Assembly: GCF_026686735.1 (NCBI RefSeq)
Contig: NZ_CP113432.1
Coordinates: 2,655,001 to 2,719,000, forward strand
Length of the DNA stretch: 64,000 nt
Direction: 5' to 3'
Source: Pseudomonas triclosanedens
Lineage (GTDB): Bacteria; Pseudomonadota; Gammaproteobacteria; Pseudomonadales; Pseudomonadaceae
The position numbers and the translations under genes are program-made. The notes beneath the pieces were generated by a model, which was not told the origin of the DNA, searched no databases, and saw only the letters and a list, made by a program, of their open reading frames with translations. Shown piece after piece: positions 28,528 to 38,557 of the stretch (positions are counted from its first letter, which is position 1; each line of letters begins with the position of its first letter).

Positions 28528-28818
28528 ATGCTGTTCCACGTGAAGATGACCGTGAAGCTTCCGGTCGACATGGATCCGGCGAAAGCCGCCCAGCTCAAGG
28601 CCGACGAAAAGGAACTGGCCCAGCGCCTGCAGCGCGAGGGCAAGTGGCGCCATCTGTGGCGCATCGCCGGGCACTACGCCAACTACAGCGTGTTCGACCT
28701 CGCCAGCGTCGAGGAACTGCACGACACCCTGATGCAGTTGCCGCTGTTCCCCTACATGGACATCGAGATCGACGGGCTTTGCCGCCATCCGTCCTCGATC
28801 CATGCCGACGACCGCTGA
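28528..28818 (+). CDS. catC: Muconolactone delta-isomerase
   Basis: A 96-residue protein of the ferredoxin-like muconolactone isomerase family (MLFHVKMTVKLPVDMDP, KWRHLWRIAGHYANYSVFD, LPLFPYMDIEIDGLCRHPSS). It forms a decamer in known cases and converts muconolactone to 3-oxoadipate enol-lactone. GAGGAGA precedes the ATG; catA follows 59 bases later in the same operon. Confidence 0.95.
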   Translation: MLFHVKMTVKLPVDMDPAKAAQLKADEKELAQRLQREGKWRHLWRIAGHYANYSVFDLASVEELHDTLMQLPLFPYMDIEIDGLCRHPSSIHADDR

Positions 28819-28877
28819 TTTCCCGTCCCGCTCACTCACAACAACGCTGAACAAGAACAAGACTTGAGGATCGCACC

Positions 28878-29810
28878 ATGACCGTGAAGATTTCCCAGAC
28901 TGCCGACATCCAGAAGTTCTTCGAAGAAGCCAGCGGCGCGCTCAACGATGCGGGCAACCCGCGCGTGAAGCAATTGATCCTGCGGATCCTGCAGGACACC
29001 GCGCGGCTGATCGAAGACATGAGCGTCACCCCCGATGAGTTCTGGAAGGCGGTGGACTACCTGAACCGCCTCGGCGCGCGCCAGGAGGCCGGGCTGGTGG
29101 TCGCCGGCCTGGGCATCGAGCACTACCTCGACCTGCTGCTGGACGCCCAGGACGCGGCGGCCGGCATCGGCGGCGGCACCCCGCGCACTATCGAGGGCCC
29201 GCTGTACGTGGCCGGCGCCCCGCTGTCCGAAGGCGAAGCGCGGATGGACGACGGCAAGGACCCGGGTACCGTGATGTTCCTTTCCGGCCGCGTGTTCGAC
29301 CCGCAGGGCAAGCCCCTGGCCGGCGCCGTGGTCGACCTCTGGCACGCCAACACCCAGGGCACGTACTCGTACTTCGACAGCACCCAGTCCGAGTTCAACC
29401 TGCGCCGGCGCATCGTCACCGACGCCGAAGGCCGCTACAAAGCCCGCAGCATCGTACCCAGCGGCTACGGCTGCCCGCCGGACGGCCCGACCCAGGAACT
29501 GCTCAATCAGCTCGGCCGCCACGGCCAGCGCCCGGCGCATATCCACTTCTTCATCTCCGCGCCGGGCCATCGCCACCTGACCACGCAGATCAACCTGGCG
29601 GGCGACCAGTACCTGTGGGACGACTTCGCCTACGCCACCCGCGACGGGCTGATCGGCGAGGTACGTTTCGTCGAAGACGCCGCAGCCGCCAAGGCCCGCG
29701 GTGTGGAAGGGCGCTTCGCCGAGATCGAGTTCGACTTCCAGTTGCAGCAGGCGGTGAACGCCGATGCCGAGGACCGCAGCAACCGTCCCCGTGCCTTGCA
29801 GGAAGCCTGA
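28878..29810 (+). CDS. catA: Catechol 1,2-dioxygenase
   Basis: A 310-residue intradiol dioxygenase cleaving catechol to cis,cis-muconate. The helical N-terminal dimerisation region covers about 1-105. Ferric ligands are a tyrosine in GTYSYFD (about residue 163), Tyr197 in SGYGCPP, and His221 and His223 in RPAHIHFF. It is the third gene of catBCA; the order catB-catC-catA is usual for Pseudomonas. Confidence 0.95.
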   Translation: MTVKISQTADIQKFFEEASGALNDAGNPRVKQLILRILQDTARLIEDMSVTPDEFWKAVDYLNRLGARQEAGLVVAGLGIEHYLDLLLDAQDAAAGIGGGTPRTIEGPLYVAGAPLSEGEARMDDGKDPGTVMFLSGRVFDPQGKPLAGAVVDLWHANTQGTYSYFDSTQSEFNLRRRIVTDAEGRYKARSIVPSGYGCPPDGPTQELLNQLGRHGQRPAHIHFFISAPGHRHLTTQINLAGDQYLWDDFAYATRDGLIGEVRFVEDAAAAKARGVEGRFAEIEFDFQLQQAVNADAEDRSNRPRALQEA

Positions 29811-29835
29811 TCGCTACACGGCACGCGCATGACCA

Positions 29836-30111
29836 GGACAAGCATCCAGAGTCTGCCATTGGCCCCGACGCAGGATGGTGTGGAGCGCAGCGATACCCCT
29901 CGATCCGTGCACCATCCGCATGGGTACCGCTGCGCTCCACCCATCCTACTCAGAGCGTTCTGCTGTTCCTGCGCTCGGTTTTTCACAGACATGGCCAGGG
30001 CAAGCACCAGAGCCTGCCATTGACCTCGACGTAGGATGGCGTGGAGCGCAGCGATACCCATCGATCCCGTGCACCATCCGCATGGGTATCGCTGAGCTCC
30101 ACCCATCCTGC
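29836..30111. repeat. Tandem pair of about 160-base palindromic intergenic repeats
   Basis: Two similar units follow each other in the catA-pcaI gap (29811-30300). Each has a lead-in with a CTGCCATTG sequence and then a long hairpin whose arms read roughly AGGATGG-TGGAGCGCAGCGATAC and the reverse complement (29871-29949 and 30031-30111). The same hairpin family occurs at 35881-36264 and 38376-38515. The gap contains no credible gene; its last 100 bases carry the pcaI promoter. Confidence 0.8.
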
Positions 30112-30201
30112 CCGGGGCGCGCTGAAACCTGCGCTCGGACTTTCTCGCGCTCGCCGTGCCCATCAATGCCAGGAATCCAGCCGTTAGTCTCCTAAGAGAG
30201 C

Positions 30202-30235
30202 GTTCGATAATCGCACCAAAGGTCGATTATCGCAT
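30202..30235 (+). promoter_or_regulatory. PcaR operator pair in the catI/pcaI promoter
   Basis: GTTCGATAATCGCAC (30202-30216) is identical to the published P. putida pcaIJ PcaR site as I recall it. GGTCGATTATCGCAT (30221-30235) is a second copy 19 bases on. In P. putida PcaR binds both the -35 and -10 regions; the spacing here fits the same model. The promoter would answer to 3-oxoadipate. Confidence 0.88.
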
Positions 30236-30300
30236 TGTTCGCCCATGCCCCCGACGGTACTGTTTTCCCATCGCCACACACCCTGCGAACGAGACTGAAA

Positions 30301-31149
30301 ATGGCTGAAATCCTCTCTCTCCGCGAAGCGGTCGAACGCTTTGTCCACGATGGCGACACCGTCGCTCTCGAAGGCTTCACCCACCTGATCCCGACCGCCG
30401 CCTCCCATGAGCTGATCCGCCAGGGCAAGAAAGACCTGCACCTGGTGCGCATGACTCCGGACCTGGTCTACGACCTGCTGATCGGCGCCGGTTGCGTGCG
30501 CAAGCTGACCTTCTCCTGGGGCGGCAACCCCGGTGTCGGTTCGCTGCACCGTCTGCGCGATGCCGTGGAGAAGGGCTGGCCGCGCGCCCTGGAGATCGAC
30601 GAACACAGCCACGCCGACCTCGCCAACGCCTACGTCGCCGGTGCCTCCGGGTTGCCGTTCGCCGTGCTGCGCGCTTATGCCGGTTCCGACCTGCCGAAGG
30701 TCAACCCGAACATCAAGTTCATCGAGTGCCCGTTCACTGGCGAGCAACTGGCCGCCGTGCCGTCGGTGCGCCCCGATGTCACTGTGATCCACGCGCAGAA
30801 GGCCGACCGCAAGGGCAACGTGCTGCTGTGGGGCATCCTCGGCGTGCAGAAGGAAGCCGCCCTGGCCGCCAAGCGCTGCATCGTCACGGTCGAGGAGATC
30901 GTCGACGACCTGAACGCCCCGATGAACTCCTGCGTGCTGCCGAGCTGGGCGCTCACCGCTGTCTGCCATGTGCCTGGTGGTGCGCACCCGTCCTACGCCC
31001 ACGGCTACTCCGAGCGCGACAACCGCTTCTACCAGGCCTGGGACCCGATCGCCCGCGACCGTGACACCTTCAACGCCTGGATCGACACCTACATCCGCGG
31101 CACCAAGGATTTTTCCGAGTTCCAGAAGAAACTCGCGGAGGGCAAATAA
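30301..31149 (+). CDS. catI: 3-oxoadipate CoA-transferase, subunit A
   Basis: A 282-residue family I CoA-transferase alpha subunit (MAEILSLREAVERFVHDGD, VALEGFTHLIPTAASHELI, VVTG-type core EEIVDDLN). At 282 residues it belongs to the longer CatI/PA0226-like type, not to the 231-residue P. putida PcaI. With the next gene it moves CoA from succinyl-CoA to 3-oxoadipate. It lies behind a PcaR operator pair and its stop overlaps the next start by one base. pcaI is an equally valid name. Confidence 0.92.
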   Translation: MAEILSLREAVERFVHDGDTVALEGFTHLIPTAASHELIRQGKKDLHLVRMTPDLVYDLLIGAGCVRKLTFSWGGNPGVGSLHRLRDAVEKGWPRALEIDEHSHADLANAYVAGASGLPFAVLRAYAGSDLPKVNPNIKFIECPFTGEQLAAVPSVRPDVTVIHAQKADRKGNVLLWGILGVQKEAALAAKRCIVTVEEIVDDLNAPMNSCVLPSWALTAVCHVPGGAHPSYAHGYSERDNRFYQAWDPIARDRDTFNAWIDTYIRGTKDFSEFQKKLAEGK

Positions 31150-31931
31150 TGAGCGCCTACAGCACCAATGAAATGATGACCGTGGCTGCCGCCCGCCGCC
31201 TGAAGAACGGCGCGGTCTGCTTCGTCGGCATCGGCCTGCCGTCCAAGGCCGCCAACCTGGCGCGCCTGACCGCCTCCCCGGATGTGGTCCTGATCTACGA
31301 ATCCGGCCCCATCGGCGCCAAGCCCAGCGTGCTGCCGCTGTCCATCGGTGACGGCGAACTGGCCGAGACCGCCGACACCGTGGTGCCCACCGGCGAGATC
31401 TTCCGCTACTGGCTGCAGGGCGGGCGCATCGACGTCGGCTTCCTCGGCGCCGCCCAGGTCGACCGCTTCGGCAACATCAACACCACCGTCATCGGCGATT
31501 ACCACTCGCCGAAGGTACGCCTGCCGGGCGCCGGCGGCGCGCCGGAAATCGCCGGTTCCGCCAAGGAAGTGCTGATCATCCTCAAGCAGTCGCACCGCAC
31601 CTTCGTCGACAAGCTGGCCTTCATCACCTCGGTCGGCTTCGGCGAAGGCGGCGATCATCGCCAGCAGTTGGGCCTGCCGGGCAAGGGCCCGGTGGCGATC
31701 ATTACCGACCTCTGCATCATGGAGCCGGAAGCCGGCAGCAACGAATTCATCGTCACCTCGCTGCATCCGGGCGTGACCCGCGAGCAGGTGATCGAGAACA
31801 CCGGCTGGGCGATTCGCTTCGCCGAGCAGGTCGCCGAGACCGTCGCCCCCACCGCTATCGAACTGGAGGCCCTGCGCGCCCTGGAAGCTCGCACCGCAGC
31901 CGCCCACGGCCAGCAAGGAGGCGAGGAATGA
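31149..31931 (+). CDS. catJ: 3-oxoadipate CoA-transferase, subunit B
   Basis: A 260-residue beta subunit of the same CoA-transferase. The glutamate in IYESGPIGA (Glu51) sits in the catalytic-glutamate position of the family. GIGLPSKAANLARL and GFLGAAQVDRFGNINTT are typical subunit-B motifs. The ATG at 31149 shares its first base with the catI stop, and pcaF overlaps its end by four bases, so the three genes form a tightly coupled operon. Confidence 0.92.
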   Translation: MSAYSTNEMMTVAAARRLKNGAVCFVGIGLPSKAANLARLTASPDVVLIYESGPIGAKPSVLPLSIGDGELAETADTVVPTGEIFRYWLQGGRIDVGFLGAAQVDRFGNINTTVIGDYHSPKVRLPGAGGAPEIAGSAKEVLIILKQSHRTFVDKLAFITSVGFGEGGDHRQQLGLPGKGPVAIITDLCIMEPEAGSNEFIVTSLHPGVTREQVIENTGWAIRFAEQVAETVAPTAIELEALRALEARTAAAHGQQGGEE

Positions 31932-33133
31932 GCCGCGAGGTCTTTATCTGCGATGCCGTGCGTACGCCCATCGGTCGCTTTGGCGGTGCTCTGTCGGCAG
32001 TGCGCGCCGACGACCTCGCCGCCGTCCCGGTGAAGGCGCTGGTGGAGCGCAATCCGCAGGTAGACTGGTCCGCGCTGGACGAGGTCTACCTCGGCTGCGC
32101 CAACCAGGCTGGCGAGGACAACCGTAACGTGGCGCGCATGGCGCTGCTGCTGGCCGGCCTGCCGGAAAGCGTGCCGGGCGTGACCCTCAACCGCCTCTGC
32201 GCCTCGGGCCTGGACGCGGTGGGCACCGCCTTCCGCGCCATCGCCAGCGGCGAGATCGAACTGGCCATCGCTGGCGGCGTGGAATCGATGTCCCGCGCTC
32301 CCTATGTGATGGGCAAGGCCGACAGCGCCTTTGGCCGTGGCCAGAAGATCGAGGACACCACCATCGGCTGGCGCTTCATCAACCCGCTGATGAAAGCTCA
32401 GTACGGTGTGGATGCCATGCCGCAGACCGCCGATAACGTGGCCGACGATTACAACGTCAGCCGCGCCGACCAGGATGCGTTCTCCGTGCGCAGCCAGCAG
32501 CGCGCTGGCGTTGCCCAGGCCAACGGCTACTTCGCCGAGGAAATCGTCCCGGTGGTGATCAAGGGCCGCAAGGGTGAAACCGTCGTCGATACCGATGAGC
32601 ATCCGCGCCCGGATACCACCCTGGAAGCGCTGGCCAGGCTCAAACCAGTCAATGGCGAAGGCAAGACCGTCACCGCAGGCAACGCTTCGGGCGTCAATGA
32701 CGGCGCCGTGGCGCTGATCCTCGCCAGCGCCGAGGCGGTGAAGAAGCACGGCCTGACGCCGCGCGCGAAAGTGCTCGGCATGGCCAGCGCCGGCGTTGCG
32801 CCGCGCGTCATGGGCATCGGCCCGGTGCCGGCGGTACGCAAGCTGCTGGAGCGCCTGAACCTGTCGGTCGGCCAGCTCGACGTCATCGAGCTGAACGAAG
32901 CCTTCGCCGCGCAGGGCCTGGCGGTGACTCGTGAGCTCGGCATCGCCGACGACGACGCGCGAGTGAACCCCAACGGTGGCGCCATCGCCCTCGGCCACCC
33001 GCTGGGTGCCAGCGGCGCGCGGCTGGTGCTGACCGCCGTGCACCAGCTTCAGAAATCCGGCGGCAAGCTCGGCCTGTGCACCATGTGCGTGGGCGTAGGG
33101 CAGGGCGTGGCCCTGGTGGTCGAGCGCGTGTGA
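31928..33133 (+). CDS. pcaF: 3-oxoadipyl-CoA thiolase
   Basis: A 401-residue thiolase that cleaves 3-oxoadipyl-CoA to succinyl-CoA and acetyl-CoA. The active-site residues are Cys91 (NRLCASGLDAV), His357 (GGAIALGHPLGASGAR) and Cys387 (CVGVGQG). It overlaps the CoA-transferase beta gene and ends the pathway. The operon continues to pcaB after 106 bases. Confidence 0.95.
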   Translation: MSREVFICDAVRTPIGRFGGALSAVRADDLAAVPVKALVERNPQVDWSALDEVYLGCANQAGEDNRNVARMALLLAGLPESVPGVTLNRLCASGLDAVGTAFRAIASGEIELAIAGGVESMSRAPYVMGKADSAFGRGQKIEDTTIGWRFINPLMKAQYGVDAMPQTADNVADDYNVSRADQDAFSVRSQQRAGVAQANGYFAEEIVPVVIKGRKGETVVDTDEHPRPDTTLEALARLKPVNGEGKTVTAGNASGVNDGAVALILASAEAVKKHGLTPRAKVLGMASAGVAPRVMGIGPVPAVRKLLERLNLSVGQLDVIELNEAFAAQGLAVTRELGIADDDARVNPNGGAIALGHPLGASGARLVLTAVHQLQKSGGKLGLCTMCVGVGQGVALVVERV

Positions 33134-33150
33134 CCGATACACCTGCATCC

Positions 33151-33185
33151 TGGCTCTCTCCCTGCGGGAGGGCTGGGGTGAGGGC
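33151..33185. repeat. Short GC-rich hairpin repeat between pcaF and pcaB
   Basis: CTCTCCCTGCGGGAGGGCT followed by GGGGTGAGGG resembles a widespread Pseudomonas intergenic palindrome. It may act as a transcript stabiliser or weak attenuator inside the operon. Confidence 0.4.
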
Positions 33186-33239
33186 TGCCAACACGCCATA
33201 CTGTCTCGATTCCGCCTGCCGACCTCCGGAGTTCTTCCC

Positions 33240-34598
33240 GTGAGTAACAATCTCCTGTTCGACGCCTACTTCACCCAGCCCGCCATGCGCGCGGTCTTCA
33301 GCGACCGGGGCCGGGTGCAGGGCATGCTCGACTTCGAGGCCGCACTGGCCCGCGCCGAGGCCCGCGTCGGGATTATCCCGGCCAGCGCGATGGCGCCCAT
33401 CGCCGCTGCCTGCCGCGCCGAACTCTACGATTTCGATGCACTGGCCCAGGCCATCTGCAGTGCTGGCAACTCCGCAATTCCGCTGGTGAAGGCCCTGGGC
33501 AAGCGCATCGCCGCCGAGGACGCCGAGGCCGAACGCTACGTCCACCTGGGCGCCACCAGCCAGGATGCGATGGACTCCGGGCTGGTCCTGCAACTGCGCA
33601 TGGCCATCGAACTACTGGAGCGCGATCTCGGCCACCTGGCCGATGCCCTCGCTGCCCAGGCCGGGGCCCATGCTGGCACACCGATGGTTGGCCGTACCTG
33701 GTTGCAGCACGCAACACCGGTCACCCTGGGCATGAAGATCGCCGGCTGGCTGGGTGCTATCACCCGCCATCGCCAGCGTCTGGGTGAACTCAAGCCGCGC
33801 CTTCTATGCCTGCAGTTCGGCGGCGCTTCCGGCAGCCTCGCAGCGCTGGGCGAGCAGGGTTTCGCAGTGGCCGAAGCGCTGGCCGAAGAATTGAAGCTGC
33901 ACCTGCCCGAGCAACCCTGGCACACCCAGCGCGACCGCCTGGTCGAGTTCGCCAGCCTGCTCGGCCTGATCGCCGGAAGCCTCGGCAAGCTGGGACGCGA
34001 CCTGAGCCTGCTGATGCAGACCGAGGCCGGCGAAGTTTTCGAACCCTCCGCGCCGGGCAAGGGCGGCTCGTCCACCATGCCGCACAAGCGCAACCCGGTG
34101 GGCGCCGCGGTGCTGATCGGCGCGGCCACCCGCGCCCCGGGCCTTGTCGCGACCCTGTTGGCCGCCATGCCCCAGGAGCACGAGCGCAGCCTCGGCCTGT
34201 GGCACGCCGAATGGGAAAGCCTGCCGGAGCTGTGCTGCCTCGTTTCCGGCGCGTTGCAACAGGCGCTGAGCCTGGTGCCAGGGCTGGAGGTCGATGCCGA
34301 GCGCATGCTGGCGAACCTCGACCTGACCCGTGGCCTGGTGCTCGCCGAAGCCGTGAGCATCGCCCTGGCCCAGCGCATCGGCCGCGACGCCGCGCACCAC
34401 CTGGTGGAGCAATGCTGCAAGCAGGCGGTGAAGGAGGGCGCACACCTGCGCGCGGTGCTCGGCGCCAACGCCGACGTCGCCGCGCAACTGAGCGCCGGGG
34501 AGCTGGATCGCCTGCTCGATCCGGCCCATTACCTGGGCCAGGCGCGCCGCTGGGTCGAGCGCGCGCTGGCCGAACATCAAACATTTACTTTGCGCTAG
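33240..34598 (+). CDS. pcaB: 3-carboxy-cis,cis-muconate cycloisomerase
   Basis: A 452-residue fumarase/aspartase-superfamily protein of the protocatechuate branch. It carries the family signature GGSSTMPHKRNP near residue 280 and LGATSQDAMDSG near residue 105. It converts 3-carboxymuconate to 4-carboxymuconolactone. GTG at 33240 is the start, with CTCCGGAG upstream. pcaD begins nine bases after its stop. Its partner pcaGH is not in the window. Confidence 0.92.
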   Translation: MSNNLLFDAYFTQPAMRAVFSDRGRVQGMLDFEAALARAEARVGIIPASAMAPIAAACRAELYDFDALAQAICSAGNSAIPLVKALGKRIAAEDAEAERYVHLGATSQDAMDSGLVLQLRMAIELLERDLGHLADALAAQAGAHAGTPMVGRTWLQHATPVTLGMKIAGWLGAITRHRQRLGELKPRLLCLQFGGASGSLAALGEQGFAVAEALAEELKLHLPEQPWHTQRDRLVEFASLLGLIAGSLGKLGRDLSLLMQTEAGEVFEPSAPGKGGSSTMPHKRNPVGAAVLIGAATRAPGLVATLLAAMPQEHERSLGLWHAEWESLPELCCLVSGALQQALSLVPGLEVDAERMLANLDLTRGLVLAEAVSIALAQRIGRDAAHHLVEQCCKQAVKEGAHLRAVLGANADVAAQLSAGELDRLLDPAHYLGQARRWVERALAEHQTFTLR

Positions 34599-34607
34599 GA
34601 GCCTTGC

Positions 34608-35396
34608 ATGCCTGCCGTACGTCTCGCCGATGGCGACCTGAACTATCAACTGGAAGGCCCGGCCGGCGCGCCTGTGCTGGTGCTGTCCAACTCCCTGGGC
34701 ACCGACCTGCACATGTGGGACGCGCAGATTCCGGTGTTTACCGGGCACTTGCGTGTGCTGCGTTACGATACCCGTGGCCACGGCGCCTCGCTGGTCACGC
34801 CCGGCCCCTACAGCATCGAGCAGAACGGCCGCGATGTGCTGGCCCTGTTGGACGCGCTGGACATCCCGCGCGCGCATTTCTGCGGCCTGTCCATGGGCGG
34901 CCTGATCGGCCAGTGGCTGGGCATCCATGCGCCGGAGCGCATCGAGCGTCTGGTGGTGTGCAACACCGCCGCCAGAATCGGCAGCCCGGAAGTCTGGAAC
35001 CCGCGCATCGAAACCGTGCTCAGCGGCGGCGCCGAGGCCATGCGCAACCTGCGCGATGCGTCGATCTCGCGCTGGTTCACCGCCGATTTCGCCGAAGCCA
35101 ACCCGGCGGCCGTGGATGCCATCGTCGGCATGCTCGCGCAGACTTCGCCGGAAGGATACGCGGCCAACTGCGCTGCCGTGCGCGACGCCGATTTCCGTGC
35201 TGAGGTCGGCGCGATCACCGCGCCGACCCTGGTGGTATGCGGCGCCGCCGACCCGGTGACGACCACCGAGGATGGCCGTTTCCTGCAGACGCGCATCCCC
35301 GGTGCGGAACTTGTGGAGTTCCGTGCCGCGCACCTGTCCAACGTGCAGGCCGCCGACGCCTTCAGCCAGCGCGTACTGGGTTTCCTGCGCGGCTGA
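34608..35396 (+). CDS. pcaD: 3-oxoadipate enol-lactonase
   Basis: A 262-residue alpha/beta hydrolase. The nucleophile is Ser95 in CGLSMGGLIG, the acid lies in CGAADPVTT and the histidine is His242 in RAAHLSN. It hydrolyses 3-oxoadipate enol-lactone, the point where the catechol and protocatechuate branches join. It therefore serves the catBCA genes as well as pcaBC. GGAG precedes the ATG. Confidence 0.95.
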   Translation: MPAVRLADGDLNYQLEGPAGAPVLVLSNSLGTDLHMWDAQIPVFTGHLRVLRYDTRGHGASLVTPGPYSIEQNGRDVLALLDALDIPRAHFCGLSMGGLIGQWLGIHAPERIERLVVCNTAARIGSPEVWNPRIETVLSGGAEAMRNLRDASISRWFTADFAEANPAAVDAIVGMLAQTSPEGYAANCAAVRDADFRAEVGAITAPTLVVCGAADPVTTTEDGRFLQTRIPGAELVEFRAAHLSNVQAADAFSQRVLGFLRG

Positions 35397-35456
35397 CCTT
35401 GGCTTTCCCGTGGCCGTGCCCGCGCGGGCGGCCAGCGCTTCACACCGGAGTTGGAT

Positions 35457-35852
35457 ATGGACGAGAAAGAACGCTACGAAGCCGGCATGCAGGTGCGCCG
35501 CGCAGTGCTGGGCGACGCCCACGTCGACCGCAGCCTGCAGAACCGCACGGCTTTCAACGAGGAATTCCAGGAAATGATCACCCGCCACGCCTGGGGTGAC
35601 ATCTGGACCCGCCCGGGCCTGCCGTGCCATACCCGCAGCCTGGTCACCATCGCCATGCTCATCGGCATGAACCGCGAAGGCGAACTCAAGCTGCACCTGC
35701 GCGCCGCGCGCAACAACGGCGTGAGCCGCGAGGAGATCAAGGAAGTGTTGCTGCAAAGCGCGATCTACTGCGGCATTCCCGCCGCCAATGCGACGTTCCA
35801 CCTTGCCGAGGAAGTGTGGAACGAACTGGGCACCGAATCGCTGGGCGAGTGA
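35457..35852 (+). CDS. pcaC: 4-carboxymuconolactone decarboxylase
   Basis: A 131-residue AhpD-like/CMD-family protein (RPGLPCHTRSLVTIAMLIGM, HLRAARNNGVSREEIKEVLLQ, AIYCGIPAANATFHL). It decarboxylates 4-carboxymuconolactone to the enol-lactone hydrolysed by PcaD. The ATG at 35457 with CCGGAG just upstream is chosen over a TTG two codons earlier. It is the last gene of the pca run and is followed by a repeat block. Confidence 0.93.
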   Translation: MDEKERYEAGMQVRRAVLGDAHVDRSLQNRTAFNEEFQEMITRHAWGDIWTRPGLPCHTRSLVTIAMLIGMNREGELKLHLRAARNNGVSREEIKEVLLQSAIYCGIPAANATFHLAEEVWNELGTESLGE

Positions 35853-35880
35853 TTCGACAGCGCTTGGCTAGCTCTTGCGG

Positions 35881-36264
35881 GAGCACCGTTCTGGCAGTTT
35901 TGTAGGATAGGCGGAGCTTTACCCATCGAGCCCCATGTGCCGGTATTGATGGGTATCGCAGGCTCCACCCATCCTACGGTTACGACCGGTTTTGACTATG
36001 GTGTGAGTCTTAGCAGGAGCGGACGCGGCGCCAGCCGATGCGCTGGAGCACCGTCCTGGCAGTTTTGTAGGATGGGTGGAGCGAAGCGATACCCATCGAG
36101 CCCCATGTGCCGGTATTGATGGGTATCGCAGGCTCCACCCATCCTACGGTTACGACCGGTTTTGATTACGGTGTGAGTCTTCGCAGGAGCGGACATGGCG
36201 CCAGCCGATGCGCTGGAGTACCGCCCTGGCAGTTTCGTAGGATGGGTGGAGCGAAGCGATAGCC
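35881..36264. repeat. Tandem palindromic intergenic repeats downstream of pcaC
   Basis: At least two full units and the start of a third occur with periods of about 165-170 bases, each starting GAGCACCGTCCTGGCAGTTT or a variant (35881, 36046, 36216). Each unit holds a hairpin with GTAGGATGGGTGGAGC arms around an inner GATACCCATCGA/TGATGGGTATC stem. The third copy is cut short by the end of the acetoacetyl-CoA synthetase gene. This fills the 424-base gap; no gene was seen. Confidence 0.85.
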
Positions 36265-36276
36265 ATGCTGAAAGGC

Positions 36277-38229
<1,953 letters not shown>

Positions 38230-38375
38230 CTTGGGCGTCCGTCTGGTTTTTCTTTCGAACCAGTGTGGCACGGGACTCAAGGATGTAGGAGGGCGCGACG
38301 TGCTTTTGCGGGAGAGGTCTGCCGAGGCAGATGCCCCTGCGAAAGCCCGAGCCGTACTCAAGGCCGACCGCAATC

Positions 38376-38515
38376 GTAGGATGGGTGGGGCTTGCGGACA
38401 CCCATCAATACCGTCGTGCGTTGCTCGATGGGTATCGCTTCGCTCCACCCATCCTACGGAACTGCCAGGACGGTGCCCCTGCGCATCGGCTGGCGCCGCG
38501 TCGCCCTTGCGAAAG
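38376..38515. repeat. Inverted copy of the palindromic repeat, upstream of the synthetase gene
   Basis: The stretch 38376-38457 is a hairpin with GTAGGATGGGTGG and CCACCCATCCTAC arms. It is followed to about 38515 by the reverse complement of the unit lead-in seen at 36046 (AACTGCCAGGACGGTGCCCC and GGCTGGCGCCGCGTC). The copy is thus in opposite orientation to the block at 35881-36264. The rest of the 328-base gap (38230-38557) shows no gene. Confidence 0.8.
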
Positions 38516-38557
38516 CAGCGTTTGCTGAAGCTGGGCCATCCCGCGGGACGGCCGGAC

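Noticed and set aside
33804..35801. A 665-codon minus-strand frame opposite pcaB, pcaD and pcaC
   Set aside because: The plus-strand proteins are complete and motif-bearing; the antisense translation is rich in His, Gln and Arg with no domain.
35881..36264. Possible CRISPR array
   Set aside because: The repeat period is about 165-170 bases, repeats are palindromic and diverged, and no cas gene is present. This is an intergenic palindrome family.
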